Positions 44,695 to 54,832 of a stretch of 64,000 nucleotides of DNA are shown here, in pieces (position 1 is the first letter of the stretch; every line of letters starts with the position of its first letter). The position numbers and the translations under genes are program-made. The notes below the pieces were generated by a model. The model did no database searches. It was given only the letters and a program-made list of their open reading frames with translations, and was not told the DNA's origin. Source of the DNA: Rhizobium sp. 2MFCol3.1 (lineage in GTDB: Bacteria; Pseudomonadota; Alphaproteobacteria; Rhizobiales; Rhizobiaceae); assembly GCF_000377565.1 (NCBI RefSeq), contig NZ_KB898376.1:1-64000 (forward strand). The letters are read 5' to 3'.

Positions 44695-45705
44695 CTACTC
44701 GTTTGTTTTGCGTTGAAAGTAGCGCATCCTGACGCCTGCGAAGATGCGCTCGGCCGCGTTGCTGATGAGAAGTGAGACGATCAGAAGTAGACCGATGACA
44801 GTCCCCTGTGCGTCGCCCCCGATCTGTAGAAGGCCCAAAACATTGCGAAGCGTCGCAAACAAGAGCAGTGCCCAGAGCACACCAGTCAGTTTTCCCTTGC
44901 CACCGAAAACACTGATGCCCCCAAGCAGCGCGATTGTGATAACGTCAAGTTCAATCCCAAGGGCGTTGTTTGCTCTGGCATTCGCAAGGCGTGCAGCGTA
45001 GACCATGCCAGCCCCAGCACAAACGACCCCTGACATGACGAATAAGCCGAACACCGTTCGGGCCAAACCAATCCCGGAGTACCTTGCCGCTTCCGGGCTC
45101 CCGCCTATGGCGTATATTCGGCGTCCAAGCGGCATCCGTTGCAGAGCAACTGCAAACATCGGCGCAAGGAAAATAAAGGGTACGATTGTCCAGGGAATAG
45201 GGGTTGCGCCAACGGTATCGATGCCGAAATCTAGGAAGCTATCTGGAAAATCGTTGATCGAGTCGGAGCCGAGAAGGATGTAACCTACACCTCGGTAAAG
45301 CGCCATCGTTCCCAAAGTGACGACGAGAGACGGAAGACCCAACCTTGTCACCAGGATTCCATTGAACGCCCCACACACCGCGCCAGCTATAAGCGTAAGC
45401 GGTATAGCGAGGGAAAGTGGAATTCCCGCTTGGACTAAGAGGCCGAAGACCACACTCGTCAGCGCCAAAATGCTTCCAACAGAAAGGTCGATTTCCCGTG
45501 CGATGATAAGGAACACCATCGGCAAGACGATCAGTGCACGTTCCGATATGCCCGCGACGGCCTGCGAAATATTGAAGGGCGATGCGAAGTTTGGCACTGC
45601 GAACACGGCATATAGGATCACCGCGATGGTGATGGCTGCGAGAAAATTATCCCAGTTGCCAATCCGCGCGACAAAGTCTTTCGTTTGCTTGGGCTTAGAT
45701 GTCAT
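44695..45705 (-). CDS. Sugar ABC transporter permease (RbsC-like)
   Basis: 336 residues, about nine or ten membrane helices, with REIDLSVGSILALTSVVFGL and GILVTRLGLPSLVVTLGTMA, which mark BPD_transp_2 permeases. It overlaps the fused ATPase-permease gene by 4 bases and would pair with that permease domain as a heterodimer. Confidence 0.9.
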   Translation of the reverse strand: MTSKPKQTKDFVARIGNWDNFLAAITIAVILYAVFAVPNFASPFNISQAVAGISERALIVLPMVFLIIAREIDLSVGSILALTSVVFGLLVQAGIPLSLAIPLTLIAGAVCGAFNGILVTRLGLPSLVVTLGTMALYRGVGYILLGSDSINDFPDSFLDFGIDTVGATPIPWTIVPFIFLAPMFAVALQRMPLGRRIYAIGGSPEAARYSGIGLARTVFGLFVMSGVVCAGAGMVYAARLANARANNALGIELDVITIALLGGISVFGGKGKLTGVLWALLLFATLRNVLGLLQIGGDAQGTVIGLLLIVSLLISNAAERIFAGVRMRYFQRKTNE

Positions 45706-48275
45706 CGCTTTGCTCCTCCAGCGGATGCGCGACGAGCGACATAGGCATCGATCGCGATAGCTGCGAGAATGACCAACCCGTACACGCCTTGAAGCCAGAG
45801 CGGGTCAATTCGAACCAAGGTCAGACCATTATTGATGACAAGCAGGAGCAGTGCCCCGGCTGCCACACCGAGAATGGTTCCCGAGCCACCCCGCACTGCT
45901 ACCCCCCCTACCACCACGGCAGCGATGACCGTCAGCTCAAAGCCATATGCAACTCGCGCGTCAACAGTTGCGTAGCGTGAGGCCCACAGTGCGCCGTCAA
46001 AGCCAGCCAACAACCCAGCAGCGCCGAAAGCCAGAAGGATCCGCGACCTAGCTGGAATTCCGACCAGCCGAGCTCCGTCAGGATTAGACCCGATCGCGTA
46101 AAGCTCACGGCCAAGCGTCGTGTATCGAAGGAAATATGCAGCGACCGAGAGGGTAACGATTGCAATGAGAATAATAGCGGGGGCGCCAAGGACATTTGCG
46201 CTCGTCATATCCAGCCAAGCTTGTGGCACCTGGTCAGCGCTGACTTGGGTACCTCCGGCCCAGAGGCTGTTAAGCCCCCGGAAAATCGACATCGTGCCAA
46301 GCGTTACAACAATCGCGGGAACTCGACCGTAAGTGATGATTGCGCCGTTTAGCAATCCGGCGGTCAGTCCAATTCCACCGGCCAGCAACACTCCGCCGAT
46401 CACTCCGATTTCCGGATGCGAGTGCAGCGTGGACGCCGCGCCGTAGGCCGCGAGCCCAATAATTGCGGCGACCGACAAATCTATGCTTCGGGTCACAAGA
46501 ACGAGCATCTGGGCAACGGCGACGATCATCAGCAATCCAGCATCCATTGCCAGCGCCGAAAGGTTCGATCCGCTTAACATTCGAACATTTATGAGCGAGA
46601 TCGGCACAATCACGGCCAGCATCGCCGCAAGGAGCCCGAACTCACGGCGAGCGAAGACCTTTCTTATAGGGCTCTTGTCGGGCAATTCCACTGTTTGCCC
46701 ATCAAGAGGATGTGCTGGCTTTGGAACGACCTGTCCGTCGACCTCGCGCACAATGGCGTCCGTGGCGGCCTCAATGATCTTTTCCTGCGTCGCATCCGAC
46801 CTGTCAAAATGAGCCGAGGCTTTACCCTCGCGAAGGACGATCATTCGATCGGCCATGCCAAGCAACTCTGGAAGCTCCGACGAGATCAGAATGATGGCCA
46901 TTCCCTGGTTTGCAAGGTCTGCCATCATTTCGTGGACACCAGCTTTGGACTGCACGTCGATGCCCTGGGTCGGCTCGTCTAAAATGAGCACGCGTGGCTT
47001 GGTTGCCAGCCACTTTGACAAGACGACCTTCTGTTGGTTTCCGCCAGACAGAGAACTGACCGGTTGGTCGTATGAGCTGAAGCGGAGACGAAGCCGGTCC
47101 AGTGACGGCTCGGCCAGCTGAAGCTCCTTCGTTCGCGACATCAAACCATTTCGAGTTGCATCACTGAGTACGGTCAGGCAAGCGTTGTTCAATATGGAGA
47201 AGTCCATGACGAGGCTCTGGCCAAGCCGGTCCTCGGAAACGTAGGCGATGCCTTGGTCCATTGCGTCGCGTGGAGATGAGAACTTAACCTCCTCACCATC
47301 CAAAACAATTGTCCCTGTTGTGGGCTGATCGATCCCGAACAACACCCGAGCGATCTCTGTGCGCCCGCTACCGACAAGACCACCAAACCCCAGGATTTCA
47401 CCGCCGCGCAGCTGGAACGAGATGTTCTCAAACACCCCTTCAAGCGACAAGTCTTGGACCTCAAGGACGACATTACCAGGTACGTTGGTGTGACGCGGAT
47501 AGAGGTTCTCCAGAGCACGACCGACCATCATTTGGATCGCACGTTCTCCGGACAGATTTGCCGTCAACTCGGTTCCGACTAACCGGCCGTCTCTCAAAAC
47601 GGTTATCCGATCTGCGACGCGATAAATCTCATCCATTCGATGGCCGACAAACATCATGGCCACGCCCTGCTTCTTCAGCTGCTCGACCACCGAAAACAGC
47701 CGTTCAACCTCTCTCTGAGAGAGAGCCGCGGTCGGCTCGTCCATGATAAGAACACGGGCATTCAGCGATAGCGCCCGAGCCACCTCGACCAATTGCTGTT
47801 CTGAGGTCCGAAGCTTGCCCAAGGGCATGCTCACGTCGGCGTTGAGGCCAACGGTCTTCAAAAGGCGCCTAGCCTCAGACTGCATCCCTGCGTGATCGAG
47901 CTTCCATTTCGTCCCTGTCTGGCCGATGAAGATATTCTCCGCGATGCTAAGATCGGGAAACAGGCCAGGATGCTGATGCATCACGGCGATGCCAGCGTGC
48001 TGTGCTTCTAGCGGTGAGGTGAGGCGAATTGGCTGATCGCCAATAATGACCGCACCATTGTCGGGACGATAAACTCCGGCGAGCAACTTCACACAGGTGC
48101 TCTTGCCTGCACCATTTTCTCCCAGAAGCGCCAGAACCTCCCCTGCCCTTAGCTCGACTGTCACATCAGACACAGCGACAGTTCCACCAAAAACCTTCGT
48201 CACGTTCGACAACGTCGCGACAACATCGTTGCTAGCCGGAACGGCACCGGGCGAAATGGAAGCAGCATCAGGCAT
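45702..48275 (-). CDS. Fused sugar ABC ATPase (two domains) and permease
   Basis: About 857 residues joining two normally separate subunits. Residues of about 25-500 are an RbsA-like double ATPase: Walker A GENGAGKSTCVKLLAGVYRP in the first copy, the second-copy signature LSGGNQQKVVLSKWLATKPR and Walker B VLILDEPTQGID. From about 540 onward there is a complete RbsC-like permease (ITRSIDLSVAAI-type motif VTRSIDLSVAAIIGLAAYGA, YGRVPAIVVTLGTMSIFRGL). With the separate permease this gives one ATPase and two different permease domains. I chose the ATG at 48275; 48326 is also open but poorly placed relative to GGAGG. Confidence 0.85.
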   Translation of the reverse strand: MPDAASISPGAVPASNDVVATLSNVTKVFGGTVAVSDVTVELRAGEVLALLGENGAGKSTCVKLLAGVYRPDNGAVIIGDQPIRLTSPLEAQHAGIAVMHQHPGLFPDLSIAENIFIGQTGTKWKLDHAGMQSEARRLLKTVGLNADVSMPLGKLRTSEQQLVEVARALSLNARVLIMDEPTAALSQREVERLFSVVEQLKKQGVAMMFVGHRMDEIYRVADRITVLRDGRLVGTELTANLSGERAIQMMVGRALENLYPRHTNVPGNVVLEVQDLSLEGVFENISFQLRGGEILGFGGLVGSGRTEIARVLFGIDQPTTGTIVLDGEEVKFSSPRDAMDQGIAYVSEDRLGQSLVMDFSILNNACLTVLSDATRNGLMSRTKELQLAEPSLDRLRLRFSSYDQPVSSLSGGNQQKVVLSKWLATKPRVLILDEPTQGIDVQSKAGVHEMMADLANQGMAIILISSELPELLGMADRMIVLREGKASAHFDRSDATQEKIIEAATDAIVREVDGQVVPKPAHPLDGQTVELPDKSPIRKVFARREFGLLAAMLAVIVPISLINVRMLSGSNLSALAMDAGLLMIVAVAQMLVLVTRSIDLSVAAIIGLAAYGAASTLHSHPEIGVIGGVLLAGGIGLTAGLLNGAIITYGRVPAIVVTLGTMSIFRGLNSLWAGGTQVSADQVPQAWLDMTSANVLGAPAIILIAIVTLSVAAYFLRYTTLGRELYAIGSNPDGARLVGIPARSRILLAFGAAGLLAGFDGALWASRYATVDARVAYGFELTVIAAVVVGGVAVRGGSGTILGVAAGALLLLVINNGLTLVRIDPLWLQGVYGLVILAAIAIDAYVARRASAGGAKR

Positions 48276-48333
48276 GGTGATTGATCCCAATTGCTGCGGA
48301 GCATTTGGCTCCGCACGACGCTGCATAGTTCAT
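48268..48333 (-). CDS. Possible 21-residue leader peptide before ABC operon
   Basis: The best ribosome binding site of the operon (GGAGG, 48341-48345) serves an ATG at 48333 in another frame, encoding MNYAASCGAKCSAAIG and five more residues. Its TGA (48268-48270) overlaps the start region of the ATPase-permease gene, so translation could be coupled. A lost base in the main gene would be an alternative explanation. Confidence 0.35.
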   Translation of the reverse strand: MNYAASCGAKCSAAIGINHHA

Positions 48334-48507
48334 TTGGGAGCCTCCTCACCCGAAACCAACCGCCACTGGCACGCGATTAATTAAAGCAGTTTACTATAAT
48401 TTATCTTGCGGCTCGTCAAGCGGGGTAATATTCATGGTTTTGACAATCAACGAGGGCCGCGTAAAAGAGCGGAACTTTTAGGATTACGTGTAGATCGGAG
48501 CGAGGGG

Positions 48508-49761
48508 ATGGCGGGAAAGGGAAGCAATTCTGTTCAACTACGCCACTATAACGAGCGTGTAGTGTTAGATGCGGTCCGTCGTTTCGGAGAGGCATCAAAG
48601 GCAGAGATCGCCCGGTTCGCTCATCTCACCCCGCCAGCTGTCGCGGGCATCGTCGATTCTCTCGTTGCTGCGGGCTACCTGAGCGAAAACGGAAAGCGGT
48701 TCGGCGAGCGGGGCCAGCCTTCCGCTCTCTATAGACTGGCTGACGACGGTGCGTATGCAATAGGAGTTCACATCGGTCGCCGCGCGATGGATGCCATCTT
48801 GATAAACTTTTCTGGTGGCACTGTGGCGTTCGAAACTCATGAGTACGACCACCCCGATCCAAAGAGCATTAGAGATCTCGGGGAGGGCACGATTTCTCGA
48901 TTTAAGAGTCTGTTAGGAGAGGAAAAATTGACCCGCCTTGTGGGCATTGGAATCTCCGCACCTTACTTCATAGGCGGTTGGGATGCGGAGTTGGGCTTTC
49001 CATCCGACGTTCAGATGGCTTGGCGCAACTTTGATCTGAGGTCGCATTTCTCAGAAACCTTAGGTTTGCCGGTCTTCATCGAAAACGACGCGTCAGCCGC
49101 GGCTGTGGCTGAGCTGGTTTACGGCTTAGGTAAAGAGTTTTCCGATTTCCTGCACGTCTCATTGACAACATTTGTCGGTGCAGGCCTCGTCCTCGATGGC
49201 ACGCTACAAACGGGGCCAAACGGAAACACGGCAGCCTACGGCCCGTTCCCCGTCACACATTCGAACTTAAATTCGGTTCCCAAACCAGCCGGCAGGTTCG
49301 AGGTGCTGCTTCATCGCGCCTCTATCTACACGTTGGTTCACCATTTGCGGCATAACGGATTCCCGATAATCAGGGTACGTGATCTCGATCCCATGCCAGA
49401 GGCGGCGCGCCTGCTCGTTGCAGAGTGGCAGGATGATTGCGCAGATGCTCTCGCGCAGGCGATTATCGGAACCATTGCTGTCGTCGACCTTGAGACCGTC
49501 GTCATAGATGGGCTGCTGCCAGAGCCACTGCTTTTAGACACGGTTGAGCGAGTAAGGCTGCGTTTCTCGGAAATGTTACCGCCTGGACTTATTCCACCGA
49601 AGATTACTGCAGGCGCACTTGGCGCTCGTGGGTCCGCCCTCGGTGCGAGCCTACTTCCCATTTATTCGATGTTCGGACCAGACACGGGTGTGCTCATGAA
49701 AAAGGGCCTGGATAAGAAGCCGCTTATGATTGGGTCAGAATATGGGCGGCGCAGCAGCTAA
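48508..49761 (+). CDS. ROK family transcriptional regulator
   Basis: 417 residues. An N-terminal winged helix (QLRHYNERVVLDAVRRFGEA, KAEIARFAHLTPPAVAGIVD) precedes a ROK sugar-kinase-like domain (YAIGVHIGRRAMDAILINFS, VFIENDASAAAVAELVYG). The usual zinc-binding cysteines of ROK proteins are not evident. It is divergent from the sugar ABC operon and probably represses it until the sugar binds. The ATG at 48508 follows GGAGCGAGGGG. The AT-rich stretch at about 48375-48410 is a candidate operator. Confidence 0.85.
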   Translation: MAGKGSNSVQLRHYNERVVLDAVRRFGEASKAEIARFAHLTPPAVAGIVDSLVAAGYLSENGKRFGERGQPSALYRLADDGAYAIGVHIGRRAMDAILINFSGGTVAFETHEYDHPDPKSIRDLGEGTISRFKSLLGEEKLTRLVGIGISAPYFIGGWDAELGFPSDVQMAWRNFDLRSHFSETLGLPVFIENDASAAAVAELVYGLGKEFSDFLHVSLTTFVGAGLVLDGTLQTGPNGNTAAYGPFPVTHSNLNSVPKPAGRFEVLLHRASIYTLVHHLRHNGFPIIRVRDLDPMPEAARLLVAEWQDDCADALAQAIIGTIAVVDLETVVIDGLLPEPLLLDTVERVRLRFSEMLPPGLIPPKITAGALGARGSALGASLLPIYSMFGPDTGVLMKKGLDKKPLMIGSEYGRRSS

Positions 49762-49819
49762 CTCCAATGTTACAAAGCTGCGCTCAACTGGTCTCGCCGA
49801 TTTGGCCTTGGTCACCCCG

Positions 49820-50257
49820 TTACGCACAGAAGCGCCCTACAATCGTCAGCGCGAAGGCAATAATGGCAAAGGTCGTTCGAACCAAGTTCCAGGCTCGCCA
49901 ACGATGACGTGGCGCAGACCAACCGTGTGGGTGCGCAGATGCCGACCACCCGGCGAAAACCTTATTGAGCGGCAAGTGAATACGCCCGGTGATCACGCCA
50001 GCAAAAAACAGACTTAGAGCGGCGCACACCTGCTCGACTTGACCTCCGCTGAGCACAGCGCCAACCAGAACGACAACAAGGGTAACACCGAAGAAGACCG
50101 GCATTACTGGTCCGTAGACGGCGTCCTTGGCCTGGTTGTAGGAGATCCATGCCGTCGCATCCATTTTTCGCGCTGCATGCTCCATCATCGCAGAGCCAAC
50201 AAAGACGCCAGCCAATATGCCCGTCAGAAACTCGACACATGCAGGAAACGGGCACAT
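49820..50257 (-). CDS. DUF1772-like membrane protein
   Basis: 145 residues with about four hydrophobic segments, the first being FLTGILAGVFVGSAMM. NxxR/H-type residues in the order of DUF1772 (anthrone oxygenase-like) proteins are present, including GRIHLPLNKV and WNLVRTTFAIIAFALTIVG. Divergent from the LysR gene, which probably controls it. Start at 50257 chosen from AAGGA upstream and the family start. Confidence 0.7.
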   Translation of the reverse strand: MCPFPACVEFLTGILAGVFVGSAMMEHAARKMDATAWISYNQAKDAVYGPVMPVFFGVTLVVVLVGAVLSGGQVEQVCAALSLFFAGVITGRIHLPLNKVFAGWSASAHPHGWSAPRHRWRAWNLVRTTFAIIAFALTIVGRFCA

Positions 50258-50415
50258 TGTTTCAGGTTCCTTTTCGTTGGCAGCCGGCACCAAACCCGGC
50301 CGTCGGCGCTTCGTGATGGTCTGCACGCTTTGATGCTGCGTGATTTACCAGCTAGCTTCTCCTGCAAAAAACACTAAGTTTGCTCGCGGGCTATCCACAA
50401 ATGGATAAGGGGCAC

Positions 50416-51339
50416 ATGCAAGATTGGAACGATCTGCGGTTTTTTCTGGCTGTGGCGGAGCACGGCAGCACACTGGCGGCAAGCGTTGTCTGCCAAACCA
50501 GCCAGAGCACGGTGTTTCGCCGGATCGCATCGCTGGAACAGTCTACGGGCGTCACTCTCTTTGATCGGCATGCGTCCGGCTATCGGTTGACCTCGGTGGG
50601 GATCAAACTGCTGCCACTTGCTCAGGAAGCTGCAGCGGCCATGGGTATCTTTGGCCAGGCTGCGGCGAGTGAACGCAGACGACAGACGACGGTCATCCGG
50701 TTTTCCGCGCCCGACGTGACGATGGAATTTCTGCTGCCCACAATCATGGGCACGTTTCGTGAGAAGCACCCAGAAGCCCAAGTCGAGCTGATCGCTTCAG
50801 ACAGGAAGTTAGATCTGGCGGCGGGCGAGGCCGACATCGCCTTGCGAACAAACCCTTTGTGGACAGACGCCTCGCTGTTCGGCCGGCGGGTTGCCTACGA
50901 GCGGCCGATGCTGGCTGCCAGCAAGAAATACGTCGAGAGCCATCGACTTCCAGCAACAGAAGCAGAGTTCGCCAATCATGATTTTGTAAGCTTGACCAGC
51001 AATCTCTCGGAAGTGCTCGGCGATTGGTTTCAACGCAACGTGCCGAGACATCGGATTGTTCTCCAGCCGGACACGCTCGCCAGCACCTTGAGTGCGGTGC
51101 GTAGCGGCCTTGGGATATCTGTTCTGCCGCAATTCCTCTGCGATCGAGACGATACCTTGGTGGCCGCTCCTTTGGCACTTCCGGTACCAGAGTTTGAGCT
51201 CTGGATCGTATGCCACAAGCGGCTCAAAAGCTCCGAGCCGGTCCGCAGCCTGATGGAGTCCATCCGCAACTATATCGCCGCGACCACGAAGCCGCGACTG
51301 TCTCAAGAACCGCTGATGACTAGCGCGGCTTGTCCTTGA
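50416..51339 (+). CDS. LysR family transcriptional regulator
   Basis: 307 residues. The winged HTH is MQDWNDLRFFLAVAEHGSTL, AASVVCQTSQSTVFRRIASL, EQSTGVTLFDR; the rest is the periplasmic-binding-type effector domain. LysR genes usually regulate the divergent neighbour, here the DUF1772-like gene. The first ATG with a purine-rich site is at 50416. Confidence 0.9.
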   Translation: MQDWNDLRFFLAVAEHGSTLAASVVCQTSQSTVFRRIASLEQSTGVTLFDRHASGYRLTSVGIKLLPLAQEAAAAMGIFGQAAASERRRQTTVIRFSAPDVTMEFLLPTIMGTFREKHPEAQVELIASDRKLDLAAGEADIALRTNPLWTDASLFGRRVAYERPMLAASKKYVESHRLPATEAEFANHDFVSLTSNLSEVLGDWFQRNVPRHRIVLQPDTLASTLSAVRSGLGISVLPQFLCDRDDTLVAAPLALPVPEFELWIVCHKRLKSSEPVRSLMESIRNYIAATTKPRLSQEPLMTSAACP

Positions 51340-51642
51340 ACCCATTAAAACGCGCTTCGAACCGCCCCCTCCCCGTTTGGGCGGAATCTTCGCGCCTCAT
51401 CTCCTCATCCGGGTAACACCTGCTGTGTGACAGGGAGGCGCGCGGTCCCTACGCAGGGCTTAACCCGTCCAACACCGAGATGCCGGTGGTTGCTGGCAAC
51501 CGAAGTTAGGGATGACGGGATTAATCCTTTCAAGACGCGCAGCTAAGTCACCGCGCGCCCGAACGGGTCGACCATAGGAGCTACTTTTTATCGAGGTAAA
51601 ACCGGATAGGATTCTAGTGCAACTTCTGCGAAAGTGTCACGG
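51340..51642. other. Intergenic, no feature
   Basis: Region between the convergent LysR and XdhC-type genes. A short GC-rich inverted stretch (cgccc/gggcgg near 51375-51382) could be a weak terminator. Nothing else was seen. Confidence 0.35.
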
Positions 51643-52614
51643 TCATCCGAACACCTCTAGCCGGGCAGCGGCAACGTCGGCGAGAACCGAGAGCGCTAAC
51701 GAAGTGGCGTCCCTGGTCGGGCCAAATAGCCCGATCGGAGCCTTGATCCGATCGAGGGATTTTGAAGGGGTACCGCGCGACCGCAGCCGCTCGATGCGGC
51801 TGCGATGTGTCCGAGTGCTTCCAAGAGCACCAATATAGAATGCCGGAGATGCCAAGGCTTCGCTCAGCACATTTGCTTCCAAATCCAAGTCATGATGGAG
51901 GAGTGCGACAGCCGTAAACGCATCCATAAGAATAGCGCCCTTATCCACTCGAAGCCGAGTGCTTTCTGCCACTTGAACATCGTAGCCTGACACGTCTGCA
52001 AGACGACAAACTGCCTCGGCTTCACCCGTTTGACCGGATATGACGAGCCGCGTCCGGGGACGATAGACCGACACGAACGTACCTTCAAACCACTTCGATC
52101 GTCGAGGAACCGTGTCAGCCCGAGATAGCGTTTGCGATACGGGTGTGTAAGCTAGAGCGGCTGAGCAACGGTTGGCCAGATCAACAAGCGCATCAGCCAA
52201 AATCCTTGTGTCGCGGATGACATGAATAGCAACGGTGATGCCCCCACCACAGGGAAGTTCGATATCGAAGAACGGCGAGCCCTCACCGAACCTGACAGTC
52301 CGATCGCGGCCTTCCGAAATGGCTTGTAAAGCTTCGGCCGCCACTGCCGCCTCGACACATCCGCCCGAAACATATCCGCAAAATCGACCATCTGCCGCAA
52401 CGGCAACATGCGCGCCAAGAGCCCGAGCGGCTCCGCCTCTGATCTCCACCAGGGTTGCAAGAGCCGCGCCACCGCATCCCGCGGCCTTGACTGCAAAGCC
52501 AAGGATGTAAGCGGGATCGTCGATCGAGCTCGCCCTGACGGGGACTGGTATTGTCGTGACTAAAGGCTTGTTCAAGTCGGGTCCTCGAAGGGTTGCGGTG
52601 GCCAACCGGGCCAC
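51643..52614 (-). CDS. XdhC/PaoD-like molybdenum cofactor insertion chaperone
   Basis: 323 residues of the XdhC/CoxI family: an N-terminal XdhC domain (GGAALATLVEIRGGAARALG, DGRFCGYVSGGCVEAAVAAE) and a C-terminal Rossmann-like domain (PAFYIGALGSTRTHRSRIER). These proteins receive molybdenum cofactor, help its sulfuration or maturation and insert it into xanthine dehydrogenase-type enzymes. It is the last gene of the aldehyde oxidoreductase operon, as paoD is in E. coli. Start is GTG at 52614, 8 bases after the preceding stop. Confidence 0.85.
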   Translation of the reverse strand: MARLATATLRGPDLNKPLVTTIPVPVRASSIDDPAYILGFAVKAAGCGGAALATLVEIRGGAARALGAHVAVAADGRFCGYVSGGCVEAAVAAEALQAISEGRDRTVRFGEGSPFFDIELPCGGGITVAIHVIRDTRILADALVDLANRCSAALAYTPVSQTLSRADTVPRRSKWFEGTFVSVYRPRTRLVISGQTGEAEAVCRLADVSGYDVQVAESTRLRVDKGAILMDAFTAVALLHHDLDLEANVLSEALASPAFYIGALGSTRTHRSRIERLRSRGTPSKSLDRIKAPIGLFGPTRDATSLALSVLADVAAARLEVFG

Positions 52615-52622
52615 CGCTCTGA

Positions 52623-54827
52623 TCAGGCGACGTCCGGCAACCCGCCGATCAGCTTGTCGAGGGTCATCGGGTAATTCCGAAGGCGAACTCCCGTCGCATT
52701 ATAGATCGCGTTGGCGATCGCTGCCGAAACGCCGCACAGGCCAAGCTCACCTATACCCTTCGCCTTCATCGGCGAAGACATCGGGTCGGTCTCATTCATG
52801 AAGATCACTTCCTGATAAGGTATGTCGGCATGCACTGGCACCTCGTACCCGGCAAGGTCGTGGTTGACGAAAAAGCCAAGGCTGGTGTCGACCGCGAGTT
52901 CTTCCGATAAAGCCAGACCTGCACCCATCGTCATCGCGCCGATCACTTGGCTTCGCGCCGTGATCGGATTGAGAATACGGCCTGCGGCGCAGACGGCGAG
53001 CATGCGGCGGATACGGGTCTCACCGGTGGCAACATCGACGCCAACCTCGACGAAATGCGCCCCAAAGGTCGATTGCTGATGGCTTTCAGACAGCTTCTCC
53101 CATTCGATTTTGTCTTCGCCGACAAGTCCGTCTGGACCGGCAGCTTCACCCAGCGAGACCGATCTGGTCCCGGAGCGGACGGCACCGTTTTCGAAGGCAA
53201 CGTCGCTTGCGTTGAGCCCAAGCCTCTCGATGACTGCCTCGCGCAGCTTAACACAGGCGGCATAGACACCCGAGGTCGAACAGTTTGCACCGAACTGTCC
53301 GCCAGAGCCCGCGGAGACCGGAAAGCGGGAATCGCCAAGTTGCACAGCGACCTTGTCGATCGGCAGGCCCATCATCTCCGCTGCGGTCTGAGCGATAATC
53401 GTATAGCTGCCAGTGCCGATGTCCGTCATGTCGGTCTCGACGGTGACGATGCCTTGCCGGTCCAAACGTACCCGCGCGCCGGACGGGATCAACAGATTAT
53501 TACGGAAGGCAGCGGCAACGCCGGTGCCGATCATCCATTTCCCTTCGCGACGTGTCCCAGGGCGGCCGCGGCCGCCCCAACCGAAGCGTTCAGCGCCCAG
53601 CTTGAGACAACCGACAAGATCGCGATGAGAGAATGGACGTTCCGGTTTCTCCGGATCGACCTGAGTATCGTTGAGGATGCGGAAATGCACAGGATCCATG
53701 CCGAGCTTTTCCGCCATCTCGTCCATGGCAATTTCGAGAGCCATAAGGCCCGGCGCCTCGCCGGGCGCACGCATAGCGTTGCCTTCGGGAAGGTCCAGCG
53801 TAGCCAGGCGCATCGCGGTCATGCGGTTTTCGCCAGCGTACAGAAGGCGGGTTTGCATCGCCGCCGTCTCAAGCTGGCCGCCGGGTTGGTCGCCTGACCA
53901 GCTCTCGTGCGCGATTGCAGTGATCTTTCCATCGCGGCTCGCACCGATCCTGAGCCGCTGGATCGTAGCTGGACGATGCGTCGTGTTATTGGGGATGAAG
54001 GGACGAGGTAAAGCGACCTTGACTGGACGCTTTGCGGCCTTGGCACCAAAAGCTGCAAGAACGGCATCAACTCGTAGGAACAACTTGCCGCCGAAGCCGC
54101 CGCCGATGAACGGCGACATCAGATGGATCTTCTCCTTATCGATGCCCAGCGTGGTTGCAAGATCGGACCGCCACCAGTCGATCATCTGGCTAGACGTCCA
54201 GACAGTGATTTCTTCTCCGTCCCATGCGGCAATCGACGCATGCGGTTCCATCATCGAATGCGACTGGTCCGGCGTCGAATAGGTCTCGTCCAAGGCGACC
54301 GGGGCGGACTTGAAGGCCCCTTCAAAATCGCCCACCGCCGTATCGGGCGGAGCGCCGCCCGCGTCCTTCGGCTTCACCGCTGACTTCATAGCCTCGGCGA
54401 GGTCATAGACGCCCTTGTCTTCGGCGTAATCGACTTTCACAAGATTTGCCGCAGCACGGGCCTGCTCGAAGGTTTCTGCGACGACCACCGCGATTGCCTG
54501 ATGGTAATGTTGGATCTCGTCACCGCCGAACAGGCTAGCGGTGTTGAACTTGCCTTTCTCCCGCTTGCCGACGTCGAGGGTGGTGACGACGGCAAGAACG
54601 CCGGGGGCGCGCTTTGCGGCATCGACGTTCATCGTCTTGATGCGTCCCTTGGCGATGGTTGACCCCACAGGATAGCCATAGACATAGGGCGTGTTCGGAT
54701 CATGCCATTCATAGGCATACATCGCCTTGCCGGTGGTCTTGAGCTCGCCGTCGATACGGTGGATCGGCTTGCCAACCACCTTGAGCTGATCGATCGGATT
54801 GGTGGTTACTGGTGTGTCGAACTTCAT
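52623..54827 (-). CDS. paoC: Aldehyde oxidoreductase molybdenum-binding subunit
   Basis: 734 residues, the usual length for PaoC/YagR. It binds the molybdopterin-cytosine dinucleotide cofactor and holds the active site. Near the C-terminus PMKAKGIGELGLCGVSAAIA contains the catalytic Glu of the GxGE motif; PFIGGGFGGKLFLRVDAVLA and QTAAEMMGLPIDKVAVQLGD are cofactor-binding regions. It oxidises aldehydes to acids in the periplasm with its two partner subunits. Five bases separate it from the FAD subunit gene. Confidence 0.9.
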   Translation of the reverse strand: MKFDTPVTTNPIDQLKVVGKPIHRIDGELKTTGKAMYAYEWHDPNTPYVYGYPVGSTIAKGRIKTMNVDAAKRAPGVLAVVTTLDVGKREKGKFNTASLFGGDEIQHYHQAIAVVVAETFEQARAAANLVKVDYAEDKGVYDLAEAMKSAVKPKDAGGAPPDTAVGDFEGAFKSAPVALDETYSTPDQSHSMMEPHASIAAWDGEEITVWTSSQMIDWWRSDLATTLGIDKEKIHLMSPFIGGGFGGKLFLRVDAVLAAFGAKAAKRPVKVALPRPFIPNNTTHRPATIQRLRIGASRDGKITAIAHESWSGDQPGGQLETAAMQTRLLYAGENRMTAMRLATLDLPEGNAMRAPGEAPGLMALEIAMDEMAEKLGMDPVHFRILNDTQVDPEKPERPFSHRDLVGCLKLGAERFGWGGRGRPGTRREGKWMIGTGVAAAFRNNLLIPSGARVRLDRQGIVTVETDMTDIGTGSYTIIAQTAAEMMGLPIDKVAVQLGDSRFPVSAGSGGQFGANCSTSGVYAACVKLREAVIERLGLNASDVAFENGAVRSGTRSVSLGEAAGPDGLVGEDKIEWEKLSESHQQSTFGAHFVEVGVDVATGETRIRRMLAVCAAGRILNPITARSQVIGAMTMGAGLALSEELAVDTSLGFFVNHDLAGYEVPVHADIPYQEVIFMNETDPMSSPMKAKGIGELGLCGVSAAIANAIYNATGVRLRNYPMTLDKLIGGLPDVA

Positions 54828-54832
54828 GGCGA

